Below are positions 27,563 to 38,222 of a stretch of DNA of 64,000 nucleotides, piece after piece. The stretch is from Hondaea fermentalgiana. Taxonomy: Eukaryota > Sar > Bigyra > Thraustochytrida > Thraustochytriidae. The stretch spans positions 38,005 to 102,004 of the forward strand of contig NPFB01000134.1 in the NCBI GenBank assembly GCA_014084085.1, given 5' to 3'. A model generated the notes under the pieces. That model was not told the DNA's origin and made no database searches. It saw only the letters and a list, made by a program, of their open reading frames with translations. Made by a program: the position numbers and the translations under genes. Position 1 is the stretch's first letter, and the number at the start of each line of letters is the position of its first letter.

Positions 27563-29281
27563 CTACTTGTGCGGCTGCTCTACGATGTTGCCATCGTTCG
27601 TACCACAGATGTGGCCGACGCGACTGTGAAAGTTCGATGTTGCGGACCTTGCACGCGACCCAAAAGAACGCGCAATGTATGTGGGGGAGAGGACCTCTTT
27701 GCGTGCCGGTACTTTCGTCTTGGTGTCAACAGGGGCAAGAGAGTCTTTCTCCTGCTTTAGCTGTGTCGCCACCTCGGGAAGCGAGAGCGAGGCGGGGCGG
27801 TCCCAACGAGCCGCCATAGTGTTCTGGTCAAAGTAGTACACTCTACCGAATTCATCGACGGCCTCGACCCAATCGACTTCGCCCTTGCGCCGTTCCTCCA
27901 TAGCGAGAAGAACACTCTGGCGATCGAAGTCTGCAGGTTTCTTCCACACACTCTTCTTTGTTGACTCATTGTAGTAATACATGCGGCCTGTTTTTGAGTC
28001 CTTGATTTCGAGCCAGCGTGTATTGCCAGCGCTCTCGTCTTCTTTTAACTCCGCCTCCTTCTCCTTCTCCTCTTCCTCCTCCTCCTCGTCGTTCGTATCT
28101 TTTGCATTTTTTGTGATCATGCTTTCTTTCGATTGCAAACCCGTTATTGCCTCCGTCTTGAAAGTGCACCCATTCTTGTCTTGATGAGAGGCTGGAGTCG
28201 ATTCTCGCACTTCGACGACAATATTCTTAGAGGTCTCGTCTTCAGCTTTCTTCACTGACGAGTCAGTGTCATTTGGGGAGCATTCAGCATCTCGAGAGTT
28301 CTCGCTCGCGCTATCGTGCATTCGAAACTCTTCGACTGTATGGTCGAGCATATTTTCGGCCTCTGGAGACGTCTCGCGCTCAACATCGTCTGTCGGCGAG
28401 TCTGTGGCAGAATCCTTTGCCTTCTCATCTGCTTTTTCAAGCATTTCCAGTCTCTCCGATGCACCGCTTTTTTCCGGATCGGTATCAGAAGATGACAACT
28501 CGCGCTCACGACTCACGTCTTCGCTGGAGGCGCTCGATGGTTCCACAGCAGGTGTTGCCGGCTCGTCAGATTCAATATTCTTGTTGCTCTCATCGACAGT
28601 CGAATCGTCGTCGACGAAATCATCTGCGTCGTCCATGTCAAAAGAATGTTCATTCGAAACGTGGTCGATAGAGTTCTCGACAATGCTGTCTTTGCAGGGA
28701 GGGGCAGACATCTCCGTCGTATCACAAGATAACTTCTTCTTCACATCGCAAGGCGGCTCCATCGCTTGCTTGGTCTCCGCATCTGGGACAAGCCCGGGGG
28801 TTCCTGGAGAAGAAGGCTCGATTGGGGCGAGGTCATCGTCGTTGGCCCGGGACCTGCGTCGTCTCGGTGAATGCAACAATTTCCTCTTGCGCAAGGAAAG
28901 CGGTGTGCTCGGACGGCTTGGTACCTCATCAGCATCATTGCTCTTGTCGGAGCTTTCGTCGTCCAGACTGACGTCAACAAACTCGTCGCTGTCTTGCGCC
29001 TGATGCTGTTTGGCTTCGAATTCGACAATTTCATCACTTGTGCTCTGGGATGGCGAACTCGCTGTCGCTGCCGCGGTCGCTGCTGTTGTGGTTCTTGCTG
29101 CTACACGATCAGAGTTCTTTTGCAAAGCTGCAGGGTGCGCACGAGTCTCCGACTTTCCGTTTTCGCCTTGCCTGTGTTCCTTTTTGCCCCAGAACGCAAA
29201 GCAGCCGCAGCAAAGCGGCGCGACGTCCGCTTCAGCTTCTTCGCGCGCATCCGCGTTTGCGTTCGCGTCCATCTCCGTCAT
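27563..29281 (-). CDS. Acidic protein with two WW domains
   Basis: The 572-residue product begins MTEMDANANADAREEAE and has two C-terminal WW domains. The first, near residues 420-449, reads RWLEIKDSKTGRMYYYN with a second Trp in SVWKKP. The second, near 470-497, reads DWVEAVDEFGRVYYFDQ with the second Trp in ARWDRP. Both keep paired Trp and central aromatic residues, so both should bind proline-rich peptides. The 370 residues before them are highly acidic and Ser/Thr-rich, with no fold I recognise. Near the N-terminus, LCCGCFAFWGKK has three Cys and a basic flank, a possible palmitoylation or metal site. Tandem WW domains occur in splicing factors and signalling adaptors; I cannot choose between them. 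The next in-frame ATG is three codons downstream. Confidence 0.85.
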   Translation of the reverse strand: MTEMDANANADAREEAEADVAPLCCGCFAFWGKKEHRQGENGKSETRAHPAALQKNSDRVAARTTTAATAAATASSPSQSTSDEIVEFEAKQHQAQDSDEFVDVSLDDESSDKSNDADEVPSRPSTPLSLRKRKLLHSPRRRRSRANDDDLAPIEPSSPGTPGLVPDAETKQAMEPPCDVKKKLSCDTTEMSAPPCKDSIVENSIDHVSNEHSFDMDDADDFVDDDSTVDESNKNIESDEPATPAVEPSSASSEDVSRERELSSSDTDPEKSGASERLEMLEKADEKAKDSATDSPTDDVERETSPEAENMLDHTVEEFRMHDSASENSRDAECSPNDTDSSVKKAEDETSKNIVVEVRESTPASHQDKNGCTFKTEAITGLQSKESMITKNAKDTNDEEEEEEEKEKEAELKEDESAGNTRWLEIKDSKTGRMYYYNESTKKSVWKKPADFDRQSVLLAMEERRKGEVDWVEAVDEFGRVYYFDQNTMAARWDRPASLSLPEVATQLKQEKDSLAPVDTKTKVPARKEVLSPTYIARSFGSRARSATSNFHSRVGHICGTNDGNIVEQPHK

Positions 29282-29801
29282 TTGCCTGGCGCGCTCCTTT
29301 CCTTCGGCGCGCCGCCGCCAGCTCAACTTTTTGCAAACTCTTCCAGCGCTTCGGCAATACTTTGGATGGAGCCAGGCAAAAATAGATTGCTCGCATTCCG
29401 ATACTTGCTCTTTTCTCGCAGTTGGCCACTTTTTGGAGCCGCGCGTGCCATCGATCGACTGTGAGAGCGCTCTCAACTACTTCATCCTTTTCCTCATTCA
29501 ATAACCAATAGCTCTTTTTTTATGTGGGAGGGGTGTGTACTATCGTGGCTACAGAACTCCAGTACGTCAACGGACTAATTACTGCGTCGCGAGCATCGGG
29601 AAGCGGAGTTCTGCACGTGACAGACTGACCGAGGCAAGGAAGGCCCGCCCGCCTGCCTATTCATCTGCCTGCCTGTCTACAAGTGGGCTGAGACGTCTCT
29701 GAGTCGTATTGGCACGCAAGCGGCGGGCGACCGTTTGTTTGTCTGCCCAGAAACAGGACTTGGCGAACCCGGGCAAAGGGCGCCCGCCCAGAGCGCGCGC
29801 A
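29282..29801. promoter_or_regulatory. Divergent region between the WW protein and the dynein-like gene
   Basis: A 520-bp intergenic stretch. The middle (about 29500-29600) is AT-richer and is the likely core promoter zone; the right half has CTGCCTGC-type repeats (29645-29680). Open frames extend into it from both genes but contain no ATG. Confidence 0.45.
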
Positions 29802-32800
29802 ATGGACGCCTTTGCGGCGAACAACGCCCAGCGCGCACGAGAAAAGTTGCTGCGAAGCATCCAAAGAACACGCGAGGAGGTGCTCGACTGGAAAGAGCAA
29901 GCGAGCCAGCAAAGCAGCAATCAAAAACGAGGATGGGCGAGTCAAATGGAAAGTAGTGCTGATGCCAAGGTAAATGCGCCCCCGCAAGGCGACGCCAGGC
30001 CACAGCGACCTCCGCGCCTCCCTGGCTCGCGAAAGCGGGATTCTCCGCGTCATGTGCGCATTAAAGCAGCTTTGCAAAAGATGGAACGCCGCGCCACAAT
30101 ACACAGGCCAGGCCAAGGAAACTTGCCAGACATGGACTCGCGCGTCGAAGATGCCACCGTTTTCCAACTCCACCATGCCGTCGCACCAGAAGACGACAAT
30201 CAGGATGAGAATGACACCGAGAACGACAGCTTTCAGATGGTAAAAGCCCATGTTTTGTGGTATACTGGAGGCGGCAAATCACAATGGCAGCCTTGCATCC
30301 TTCGCGACTTCATGGGTGACAAATACTTGGTCTCGAGGCCAGAAAAACCAGACGAATCGAGATGGGTCACTTGGACGCGAGTCTGGCGCAGCGACCAAGA
30401 ACCGCTCACTGCGCACCAGACGCGCATGGTCAAACTCAGATGTGCCTTCGTGGCCTCTGTGAAACACTTTATTACCGACGTTGGCGTTCCCAACGCCCTG
30501 TCCGCTTGCGGAAACGAGGCGTGTGACCCTCACGGCTCATTTCTGGGCGAAATTGTCGGCCCTATTACGCCACAAATGACAACGCGACTTGTGCTCAAGG
30601 CAAAGCCTTTGCTCCGACCTTTTCGATCTGGCTTTCCCCGTCGCTATGGCGCAAGTATTAACTCACCCACGTTGTGGCGCGGCCTTTTGGAAGAGGTGCA
30701 TGATGCTTTTCTTCAAGCCCAGTACCTGGCCGGCGTTCGTTGGCGCTTGAAAAGCGGCGCTGATGAAACACACCCTGTCCACGACGAGAAAACGATATTC
30801 CAAGACAGGAAACAGAGCAAAGTGAAGCGTCTCGCGCGTATTTTCGAAAACAAGGCTTTTGTTGCTGATCCTGCTGCTCTTGCAGCCCTTGGTAAAATTC
30901 ATAGAGCAAACTTAGACTTTGAGGAATCGACCGTCCTCTTTGATTTGAGCTTTGCAAAGGTCACTGCACCACTCTTTGAGTTCTCTGCAAAACAGGATAC
31001 CTGGATCGACCGAGTTGGGCCGAAAACGCGCTCAAGCTGGATCGTCGCCATCTATGACGTGATTCTCCAGCACATTGCTCACAAGCCGAGATTTGCGCAG
31101 AACACGGGACCACATGGCGATTTGGCCCGTTTTCTCCGCTTAGTACAGCTCTCGATCCGCGAGACGCTCTCCCGCATCGTGGGCGACTCGCTTGAGGCGC
31201 TCGAACGAGTCTTTGTGGAGCAAGGCAATGAACTTTTTGCCATCGACATGCGGATGGAAAGATTGACGCGTGCCGCGGCCATGCGCGCCGATCAGAGTAC
31301 CAAGGAACGCTCCGTCGCCCGTAGGCGCTTGACGATGCTTTCAGACGACTGGATCACTATGGACTTTGTCAAAGCAGGGTATTCATCTTTCAGCAGTGAC
31401 AATAGTGCCACGTCAGACGAAAAGCGCGAGACGACGAACGAAATTGACGCCGAGCACCTCAACGAGTCAGATCACTTCCAAGTTGATCTCTTTCCTCCGT
31501 GCAACGCTTGTATTGAGGCGGTCCAAATGTGCGTTAGACGTGCCGTTGGCGCAGTGCAAACCTTTCCACGAATCGATGCCCTTGTGCTCGATGACCCATA
31601 CACACCGGAGAACGAAAAGTTAGACCTCGATTCGCTTTTGGCAGCTGAAAGAACCCCAAAAGAGGTGGCTCAGCGAATTTCGCAGTCGCTTGCGGTGAAT
31701 GCCAACGCTTCGGAAAGCCATTGCCAGCGTCTGCAAAAGGTACTGCAACAGCGCGTGGACGACCTTGGGGCGCTCGAAAAGGCAAAAGCTCTCGAAGATC
31801 TCGGCAACGAACTCAAGACGAACCAAGAATTTGGGGCATTCATTTTGCACTTGCGCACTCTCAAGGACAAGCTTAGGAGCGAAGCAGGCAAGGTTCGCAA
31901 GCTCTTTTTTGAGAACGTGCTTGCGAGCGTGCTTGAGCGCTGTGCTGATATTACCCACGACTATGAGGAGGCTCGCGCGCGATTGACGTTTGTCGCACGA
32001 TCCTCGAAAGACCTTGAAGGCATCATGAAGGAGCTAACCTGCGTTCCGGGTGAGGTGGCCCGTCTTGAGGCCCTGGTAAGCGCCGAAGTTCGGCCGAGTT
32101 ATATGCTCTTTGAACGAGAGAGGTTCGTGATGCGGAGCGATGATTGGGCTGCCTATTGGCGGGTGGCAGGCCTGCCTAAGAAGCTCGCTCTTCGCGCGGA
32201 CCGTGTACGCGCTGACATCGCATCGCGCAAAAAGGATATTTGTACAGAATTGGAGGATGCCATTGCACGTCATCGCAAGCGTCTCACAGAGTATGAACGC
32301 TTGGCAGCAATGATGAGCGCATACAACGATTTGAGGCGAACCGAAGAATATGCAATGAATGCAGGACTGCTCGAAGAAAATGTCGTTGCCGCACATGAAA
32401 AGACAAAGGAGCTCGTCTCGCGCTGTGCTGCAGTGGGTCTGGAGGAGGCGGCGTCAGCTTTGCAGCAGTACTCGAGCTCGCTGCTCGAGCGCGTGGTTCC
32501 CGTGGCTGCATTGTGGACCGCTGCTGCAGATGTGAGCGAAATGCATGCAATGTGGCACCGGGGATCACTGCTCAAGCTTGATGTAAACGACACAATTGAA
32601 CGCGTGCGCTGCATCCAAGAGGGCATGCTTCCCCAAGTTGAGAACTTTGCCCCGCAAGTCGTGACAGATTTTCTGCAATCCCATATGCAAGAGATCCGCG
32701 ACACTGAACAACTCGTGCGCGCTCTCACTTCCCGTGGCCTCCAGCACTATCATTGGGCTGACTTTGCAGAGAGGCATAAAATGCTCTTCTTTCAGCCTAC

Positions 32801-35468
32801 ATACGAGACTTCATTGGAAAAGGTCATCCGCAGCCATCCCGGCGTACTCGAGCACCTGGAGGATCTGATCGATATGGCAGAGGTGGCTTCCACGGAATTT
32901 CGCAACGAACAAATGCTCGACGACATGGAAACTCAACTGAAGCGGCTCGTTGACGATACTGATACCGAGGTCTGGCAGCTCGAGGTTCTCGTTGCAGAGC
33001 ATCTTCTCAAGATCCGTGAAATGCGGAGCGATGCGCGCATCGAAAGCCTCTGGCCTCGCATGCGCGTTTGGGAAGATCGCGTTACTGCTAAGCTGGCCTC
33101 GGCTTCCGTACACGCCCAAGAGTGCCAACGTGCTCGGATGCAAGTTATTGCGTCTTGGAGACGACACGAGCCACGCTTGTGCTTTCTCTCCGACGAGGAT
33201 CTCTTCAAGTTTTTTCCGCCTCCGCGCCTTTGTGACTTGGTCGAGGACATTCTACATGATACGCGCACATCGCCGCAACTACAAGACCCCTTTCGGGTTC
33301 TACATCTTCTCTACGCGTGGTATGCTTTGCCTGCTCTAATGCAAGGCAAACCGCAGCCTCAGAAGAAGCGGAATCTCTTTGCCCAAATCAACGCTTCAAA
33401 ATCGATGGGCCAAGTCAGCAACGATGCAATCTCGGCCGACGATGCGAGCGCGACAGGATCGGGCCACACCACCCACACCTTTTTCAACATCTTTAATGAC
33501 GCCAACGAGCGGTTCTCGCTCAGTGCTCCGTGCTCTGCACTTTCTCTTGACGGCGTTGACCATTTTGTGGGCGCCATGGTCAAAGAAACGACGTTTAGCG
33601 CTTTACAACAGCTTCGTTCAATTGCTGAAGAGGCGCACGAGCCGAAAGAGGCTTCAAGTTCTCAGTCCTTCCATCTCGAAGAAATTTCGCCGACGAAAGC
33701 TCTCGCGTCGTGGATGTCCGGGTTCCCGAAGCAGATTCTTGTTCTTACACTGCGCATCATGCTCTCTGATCTATCATCTCGCGAAGTCGGGACGGACATT
33801 TCCATGGCTTGGCTCAAGAAAACGTTTGTGGCGGCGAAACAGGATCTCACTGCAAAGTTGGGTGTCTCCAGCAGCGAAGGGAAAGGTGACAAAAGAGAGA
33901 TCATCGTGGCGGCAGAGACACTGGTTGCAATTATGCAAAATCACGAAGACATTTCCAAAAGCGACCCCGAGGCAGTCTTTCAGTTCGCGTACGATGAGTC
34001 GTGCGACAATGTGAAAATCACCTTTGAGGACTTTACACTGCACCATGGGTTCGAAGTTGCACGTGCGAGCTTGCCTCCGCTGCTCTACTTTCCTTCCATG
34101 CGTTGGCACTTTGCAGTGACGCGAGTCTTCCATCGTGCCAGCGAATCCATCCTTTTGGAAGACCATATGTGCGGACAAGTAGGGATTGTGGCACGTGAGC
34201 TGGGAAGACATTGCCGGGTTATTCCCTGCGAGTCACTTGAGGATCTCATGCGGGTCCAGCAGGGGGTTCGAAGAACAAAGTGGTGGACCATCCTGCAGGA
34301 TCGCTGTAGCTGGGGCGGGCTCTTGAGCTTTTCGCCAGACCCGCGACATTTGGTGTTTGCCACAAGAAAGTCGCGCCTGCCACCGGCGCTCTCTGCCAAG
34401 CTCCGTCCGTGCGCGATCAATGTTAATGAGACAGTTCTCCAAGCGCAAGGTTTGCTTGCTCCATCGCAGAATGAAAAGTCAAACTTGGCGAAACAGCTCA
34501 CGGCGAGCAGCCAAAAGGGAGCCGGAGCGCTGGCGAGCGATGGCAAGAAGATGGACGACCAGCTTGCATTATACATGACAGAGTTCTCTGACGCCCGAGA
34601 TTGGGATCGCCAGATCAAGCGGTTTCTGCGGCGCGTCTCCAAGGACACCTGGGCAGGAGCTCCATCCCGGATTGTAATTCATGACGCACAGCGCGCTAAC
34701 GGCGAGGTTCGAAACACAGAGTGCATGGATTTGATCTCACGATGGCAAGACAACTCTGTGGCCACGGATGTGGAATGGGTCTTTGTGAATCGGCACAGCG
34801 CTGCTCCTCCGCACATTGTAAACGCAAGTGACCTGCCGGATAAGGTTGAATGCTTGACCCTCGTTCTGCTTGCTGAAGATGAGACATATGCGGACAACGA
34901 AACATGTTCTTCGGAAAGGCGAGTACCGTGGATGTGGCAGGATGTGCTGCGGCCGCTCGTGCAAATTCCAAACGACATGGCGCTTCAAGCAGCAAATGAT
35001 CGTGGCAAGAGCGAGGCTCTCAAAGTTGTGTGTTTTGAGAACTCGGACGAGCTTGCCAGGATTGAGGAAGCTTTTCCCTGCGTACGCCGTGTGGCGGCGC
35101 GTGTTCGCGTCACCCCGTGGTGGCTTTCGCGTGAGAAAATTACAAAGCGCTCATCTAGTGAGGACACTGGTCTCGTCGACGTTCTTGTGCAAGTCTTTTT
35201 AGAAAAGCTGCTGGGCGCAGGGACCGCGCCAGAGGAGTTCTTTAGGCTCGAAAAGCTTGTGCGAGAGGCTCTTCCGTCGCGACTTCGCGAAGCGACCGCG
35301 CAATGCGACGCGCTCACACAAGAGAAGATGAGCGAAGCCTCGCTCTCCAGCAAAGGCGGTGTCGAAGATGGGGCTTTGGCGCAAGCCTTGCAGAGGTTGG
35401 TAAATTTGCCTCGGCAGGTCGCCTTGGAGGCCTGCGAAACAATTATTAGTGAACGCAAGTCGACCTAA
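29802..35468 (+). CDS. Motorless dynein-heavy-chain-like protein (tail, linker and degenerate AAA1)
   Basis: The 1888-residue product looks like the N-terminal part of a dynein heavy chain that stops before a working motor. The middle resembles the tail: DDWAAYWRVAGLPKKL with a charged coil, then LWTAAADVSEMHAMWHRG. Residues about 980-1145 follow the DHC_N2 linker pattern (LEHLEDLIDMAEVASTEF, VWQLEVLVAEHLLKIREMRS, LWPRMRVWEDRV, LCFLSDEDLFKFF) with a deletion of about 70 residues before the last motif. WMSGFPKQILVLTLRIML fits the end of the linker. Residues about 1440-1560 align by pattern with AAA1 (GRHCRVIPCES) but the P-loop reads EDHMCGQVGIV and no Walker B is visible, so ATP binding should be lost. 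The last 330 residues are unassigned. Usual heavy chains exceed 4000 residues. The stop is real and the next gene is convergent, so it is not merely cut by an edge. The ATG at 29802 is the first in frame. Confidence 0.78.
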   Translation: MDAFAANNAQRAREKLLRSIQRTREEVLDWKEQASQQSSNQKRGWASQMESSADAKVNAPPQGDARPQRPPRLPGSRKRDSPRHVRIKAALQKMERRATIHRPGQGNLPDMDSRVEDATVFQLHHAVAPEDDNQDENDTENDSFQMVKAHVLWYTGGGKSQWQPCILRDFMGDKYLVSRPEKPDESRWVTWTRVWRSDQEPLTAHQTRMVKLRCAFVASVKHFITDVGVPNALSACGNEACDPHGSFLGEIVGPITPQMTTRLVLKAKPLLRPFRSGFPRRYGASINSPTLWRGLLEEVHDAFLQAQYLAGVRWRLKSGADETHPVHDEKTIFQDRKQSKVKRLARIFENKAFVADPAALAALGKIHRANLDFEESTVLFDLSFAKVTAPLFEFSAKQDTWIDRVGPKTRSSWIVAIYDVILQHIAHKPRFAQNTGPHGDLARFLRLVQLSIRETLSRIVGDSLEALERVFVEQGNELFAIDMRMERLTRAAAMRADQSTKERSVARRRLTMLSDDWITMDFVKAGYSSFSSDNSATSDEKRETTNEIDAEHLNESDHFQVDLFPPCNACIEAVQMCVRRAVGAVQTFPRIDALVLDDPYTPENEKLDLDSLLAAERTPKEVAQRISQSLAVNANASESHCQRLQKVLQQRVDDLGALEKAKALEDLGNELKTNQEFGAFILHLRTLKDKLRSEAGKVRKLFFENVLASVLERCADITHDYEEARARLTFVARSSKDLEGIMKELTCVPGEVARLEALVSAEVRPSYMLFERERFVMRSDDWAAYWRVAGLPKKLALRADRVRADIASRKKDICTELEDAIARHRKRLTEYERLAAMMSAYNDLRRTEEYAMNAGLLEENVVAAHEKTKELVSRCAAVGLEEAASALQQYSSSLLERVVPVAALWTAAADVSEMHAMWHRGSLLKLDVNDTIERVRCIQEGMLPQVENFAPQVVTDFLQSHMQEIRDTEQLVRALTSRGLQHYHWADFAERHKMLFFQPTYETSLEKVIRSHPGVLEHLEDLIDMAEVASTEFRNEQMLDDMETQLKRLVDDTDTEVWQLEVLVAEHLLKIREMRSDARIESLWPRMRVWEDRVTAKLASASVHAQECQRARMQVIASWRRHEPRLCFLSDEDLFKFFPPPRLCDLVEDILHDTRTSPQLQDPFRVLHLLYAWYALPALMQGKPQPQKKRNLFAQINASKSMGQVSNDAISADDASATGSGHTTHTFFNIFNDANERFSLSAPCSALSLDGVDHFVGAMVKETTFSALQQLRSIAEEAHEPKEASSSQSFHLEEISPTKALASWMSGFPKQILVLTLRIMLSDLSSREVGTDISMAWLKKTFVAAKQDLTAKLGVSSSEGKGDKREIIVAAETLVAIMQNHEDISKSDPEAVFQFAYDESCDNVKITFEDFTLHHGFEVARASLPPLLYFPSMRWHFAVTRVFHRASESILLEDHMCGQVGIVARELGRHCRVIPCESLEDLMRVQQGVRRTKWWTILQDRCSWGGLLSFSPDPRHLVFATRKSRLPPALSAKLRPCAINVNETVLQAQGLLAPSQNEKSNLAKQLTASSQKGAGALASDGKKMDDQLALYMTEFSDARDWDRQIKRFLRRVSKDTWAGAPSRIVIHDAQRANGEVRNTECMDLISRWQDNSVATDVEWVFVNRHSAAPPHIVNASDLPDKVECLTLVLLAEDETYADNETCSSERRVPWMWQDVLRPLVQIPNDMALQAANDRGKSEALKVVCFENSDELARIEEAFPCVRRVAARVRVTPWWLSREKITKRSSSEDTGLVDVLVQVFLEKLLGAGTAPEEFFRLEKLVREALPSRLREATAQCDALTQEKMSEASLSSKGGVEDGALAQALQRLVNLPRQVALEACETIISERKST

Positions 35469-35686
35469 GTAGACTTGCAGAGACGAGACAGCACCTTGGC
35501 CCCTTGACCCACTCATTATAACGAGGACCTTGTGCCAGAGACTATTTATACATACCTTGGAGGTGTCCTCGCTCAGGCAATTGTACAAAATTCTTAGCAA
35601 AACAAGTAACTATGCGTATATAATGATTCCTTTGTGTGTGTGTTTCCTTTCGATCTCAGATGCAGCGTTTCTCAAGCATTCAATTT

Positions 35687-37204
35687 TCATGCTTGAGCAG
35701 TCGCTTGCGTTCCCTCACGGAGCCAGCCGGCCAGAACGTGGCGCAAGTACGTGCGAGCGTCAACAACGGTCTGTTGATCATCATCGCGCGTTGGATGCGT
35801 CCATGCGTGATGCGAGGCGCCTTTTACAAGAAGCATTCGCTGGCCTGCCCGTACCTGCTCGCGTGTGAGATATTGCACACTCAGCGCAAGCCATGGGTCG
35901 ACCGTGCCGCCGATCCATAGAATGCGAGGCGTATCGATGTGATAACCGCCATAGATTGTGTTTGAGCGGTCAATGGCGGCTGCCGTGCGTTTAATGTCGT
36001 CAAAGTCGTACACGGCGCAACTTGATGAAAACATGTAATCGAGCGTGACGAGGCCCTGCGTGAACATGCATTCGCTGCCTTTATCACACGTCTGGAGAAA
36101 CCCAAACTCGGTGCAAACCTGCCAAGACCAGAGATCTGTCTCGAGAGCGTCAAGAGACTTTGTTTGACTGATTTTTCCAGAGTGGTGCAGCATCATTTCT
36201 TGCCTCCCCTTTGGCACGGGCTCTGCTGCGCCTAATTTACTCTCTTGCTGCGCAGCACGTACTGCTGCGAGGGCATCAATTGGATCCGCGTGGGCGTCGG
36301 CATCGAGCATTGTCTCACAGATGCGAGCAATGTTGCAGCATGGGGATGTACACGTCGGGTCATTGGCCTGCGCGGGAAAATCGGCGACGCCGACGCCGGC
36401 AAAATCGCGCCTGGCGTCGAGAGAATCGAGGGAGTCCGAGGACAAGGAGAACTTCGCTTCGAGCTTTCGGAGCGCGGCAGTCTCGTTGGCTGCAAAGATG
36501 TCTCCGATGCGGGCGTGGCCGAGGGCGATTTTGTCGCGGCAAGCTTTGGAGCCGCCCACGGACTCTTCCATAAAGGCGCGCGACACGTAGTTGTAGTAGC
36601 CAGGCATCTCGAGCCTCGAGAAGATTGGAGAACTGGAAGAGACTGCCGCAAAGAAGAGGTGCGGGAATTTGGCTCGGGCGAAGCCTGCGAGAACGCCAGG
36701 GTAGGAGCCCCCAAAGGTGATCCAGCGATTCGCGGGCGTAAGTGCGTATGCCTTGGCCATGTGGTCGTGAAAAAGCGCCAGATCCTGAAGTGCCTGTCGG
36801 GAGCTGAGAAAACGCATATCACGCACTGATTCAATCGGGTATGCGACAGGGCAGGCCGAGCTGTTGCTTTGGCACCCGTAGTAGCGATGTTGCAGTGCAA
36901 AAAACAGGGCGCCCGTTTCGCTGAGCCATTCAACGGCGTCGTTGCAGTGCACAGAGGCGCTCGTGACGCTCTCGTCCAGAGGCGGACCCTCGCCGCCGAC
37001 GCAAACAAAGATGGGCGCCCCGGACTCTGGTCCTTTCCAAAAGGTATCGTTCACAAAGTACTCTTGCTGCCATCTGGCATCATTGCTTCCATCGAAATGG
37101 TCTTGCATCGTCTCGTGAAAGAGCGCCGCATCCGTCTTTTCGGCGGCGAGAAAAAGAAGAACCAGGCCAAGTGCCACCGGTCTCGCAAGGTTCGCGCGCG
37201 CCAT
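35687..37204 (-). CDS. Secreted S28-family serine carboxypeptidase (Pro-X carboxypeptidase/PRSS16-like)
   Basis: The 505-residue product starts with a signal peptide (MARANLARPVALGLVLLFL) and belongs to peptidase family S28, which cleaves after or near proline in lysosome-like compartments or outside the cell. Family motifs in order: QDHFDGSND, GAPIFVCVGGEGP, LFFALQHRYYG, RFLSSRQALQDLALFHDHM, then ITFGGSYPGVLAGFARAKFPHLFFAAVSSSSP with the nucleophile Ser167. The C-terminal part has the Asp motif ILWIGGTVDPW and the His motif KGASHHAWTHP. The sequence order resembles PRSS16 and lysosomal Pro-X carboxypeptidase equally, so no symbol is given. Length is normal for the family and all catalytic residues are present. 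Confidence 0.92.
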   Translation of the reverse strand: MARANLARPVALGLVLLFLAAEKTDAALFHETMQDHFDGSNDARWQQEYFVNDTFWKGPESGAPIFVCVGGEGPPLDESVTSASVHCNDAVEWLSETGALFFALQHRYYGCQSNSSACPVAYPIESVRDMRFLSSRQALQDLALFHDHMAKAYALTPANRWITFGGSYPGVLAGFARAKFPHLFFAAVSSSSPIFSRLEMPGYYNYVSRAFMEESVGGSKACRDKIALGHARIGDIFAANETAALRKLEAKFSLSSDSLDSLDARRDFAGVGVADFPAQANDPTCTSPCCNIARICETMLDADAHADPIDALAAVRAAQQESKLGAAEPVPKGRQEMMLHHSGKISQTKSLDALETDLWSWQVCTEFGFLQTCDKGSECMFTQGLVTLDYMFSSSCAVYDFDDIKRTAAAIDRSNTIYGGYHIDTPRILWIGGTVDPWLALSVQYLTREQVRAGQRMLLVKGASHHAWTHPTRDDDQQTVVDARTYLRHVLAGWLREGTQATAQA

Positions 37205-38222
37205 CTTTCTGGACCCGGGCGCCAACCTCAAGAGTGATGTGTTCTCTTTCGCTTTTTATACTGCTACTTTTCCCCTGGCCGACGCGAGAAGTCCGCTCCG
37301 TCTGCTGCAGCAACGACGCGAGCTGCGTCGAGACGTTGACTCCTGTTCGTTTGCTGCTTGCTGCTGTCACGCTAGAGCGAGGCGGATCTTTGGCCTCCTG
37401 TCGGGACTAGACGGCACTAGTTCTTGCACTATGATCTCTCGGGCGCTTTGTGTGGACGACTTCTTGATGATCAATCGCGCGGGCGGGCCAGCTTGCCTGG
37501 CTGTCGCCTTCACTGACATCCAGCCGGCGACAGCGACCAGCATCAGCCATGGCGATATTTGATTTCAGTTTTGTGTGGATTCTGACGTATATTCTCGTAT
37601 ACGCGTTGCTGGAATCGTTCTTGTGCATTGGGGACATCTTTGATATTTTTTTGACCACCAGCCTTGACCTTGGCGCGATCGCCACGCCAAGTCCATCAAA
37701 ATCAAGAAAGCCGCCACGTTCTCGTCGCCGCCGTGCTCTCCCGCCTCTTCTCCTCCTCCCCTTCCGGTCCTCCCCCTCGCGAACGGGTGCTCGGTCTCGT
37801 GTGCCTTCGCTCTCCCGCCCTGTGTGTGTATCTGCCCTCGCTGGCCATGGCCGCTCTTCGCCATCTCATCTTCCTTCGCGCATGCGCTTCCTGCCCGCTC
37901 ATCGCTGGTCGCTTCCCGCCGAGACTCTCCTCCCCGCTCGCTCCCTCGCCCGCAGACCAGACCCTCCCGACGTGGCGCCCGCTGCGAGCGCGGCGGGCCC
38001 GATCGAGCCCGGCTCGGGCCGCGCACACCGCGGCCGCGAGCGTGCAGCGCGTCCCGCCCTTCTCCCGCTCCTGCCTCTGCCTTCCTCACCTAACTGTATC
38101 GCGGCGAGTAGCTAACAGTAGCCACGAGAGCCGCGGCAGACCCGCTTCGAGGAGGCGGAGGGAAAATCCAGCGGAGCCCGAGCTTGGCCGCCGCCCGCCC
38201 GCCCGCGCCCGGCCTGCGCTGC
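37205..38222. promoter_or_regulatory. Upstream region of the S28 peptidase, left of the gap
   Basis: About 1 kb without a supported gene. The left part should be the S28 promoter. From about 37690 the DNA becomes pyrimidine- and GC-rich on the forward strand (CTCC and CCGCC runs) up to the gap. A frame starting ATG at 37549 has a hydrophobic opening but then runs into low-complexity Arg/Ser/Pro; I do not accept it. Confidence 0.4.
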
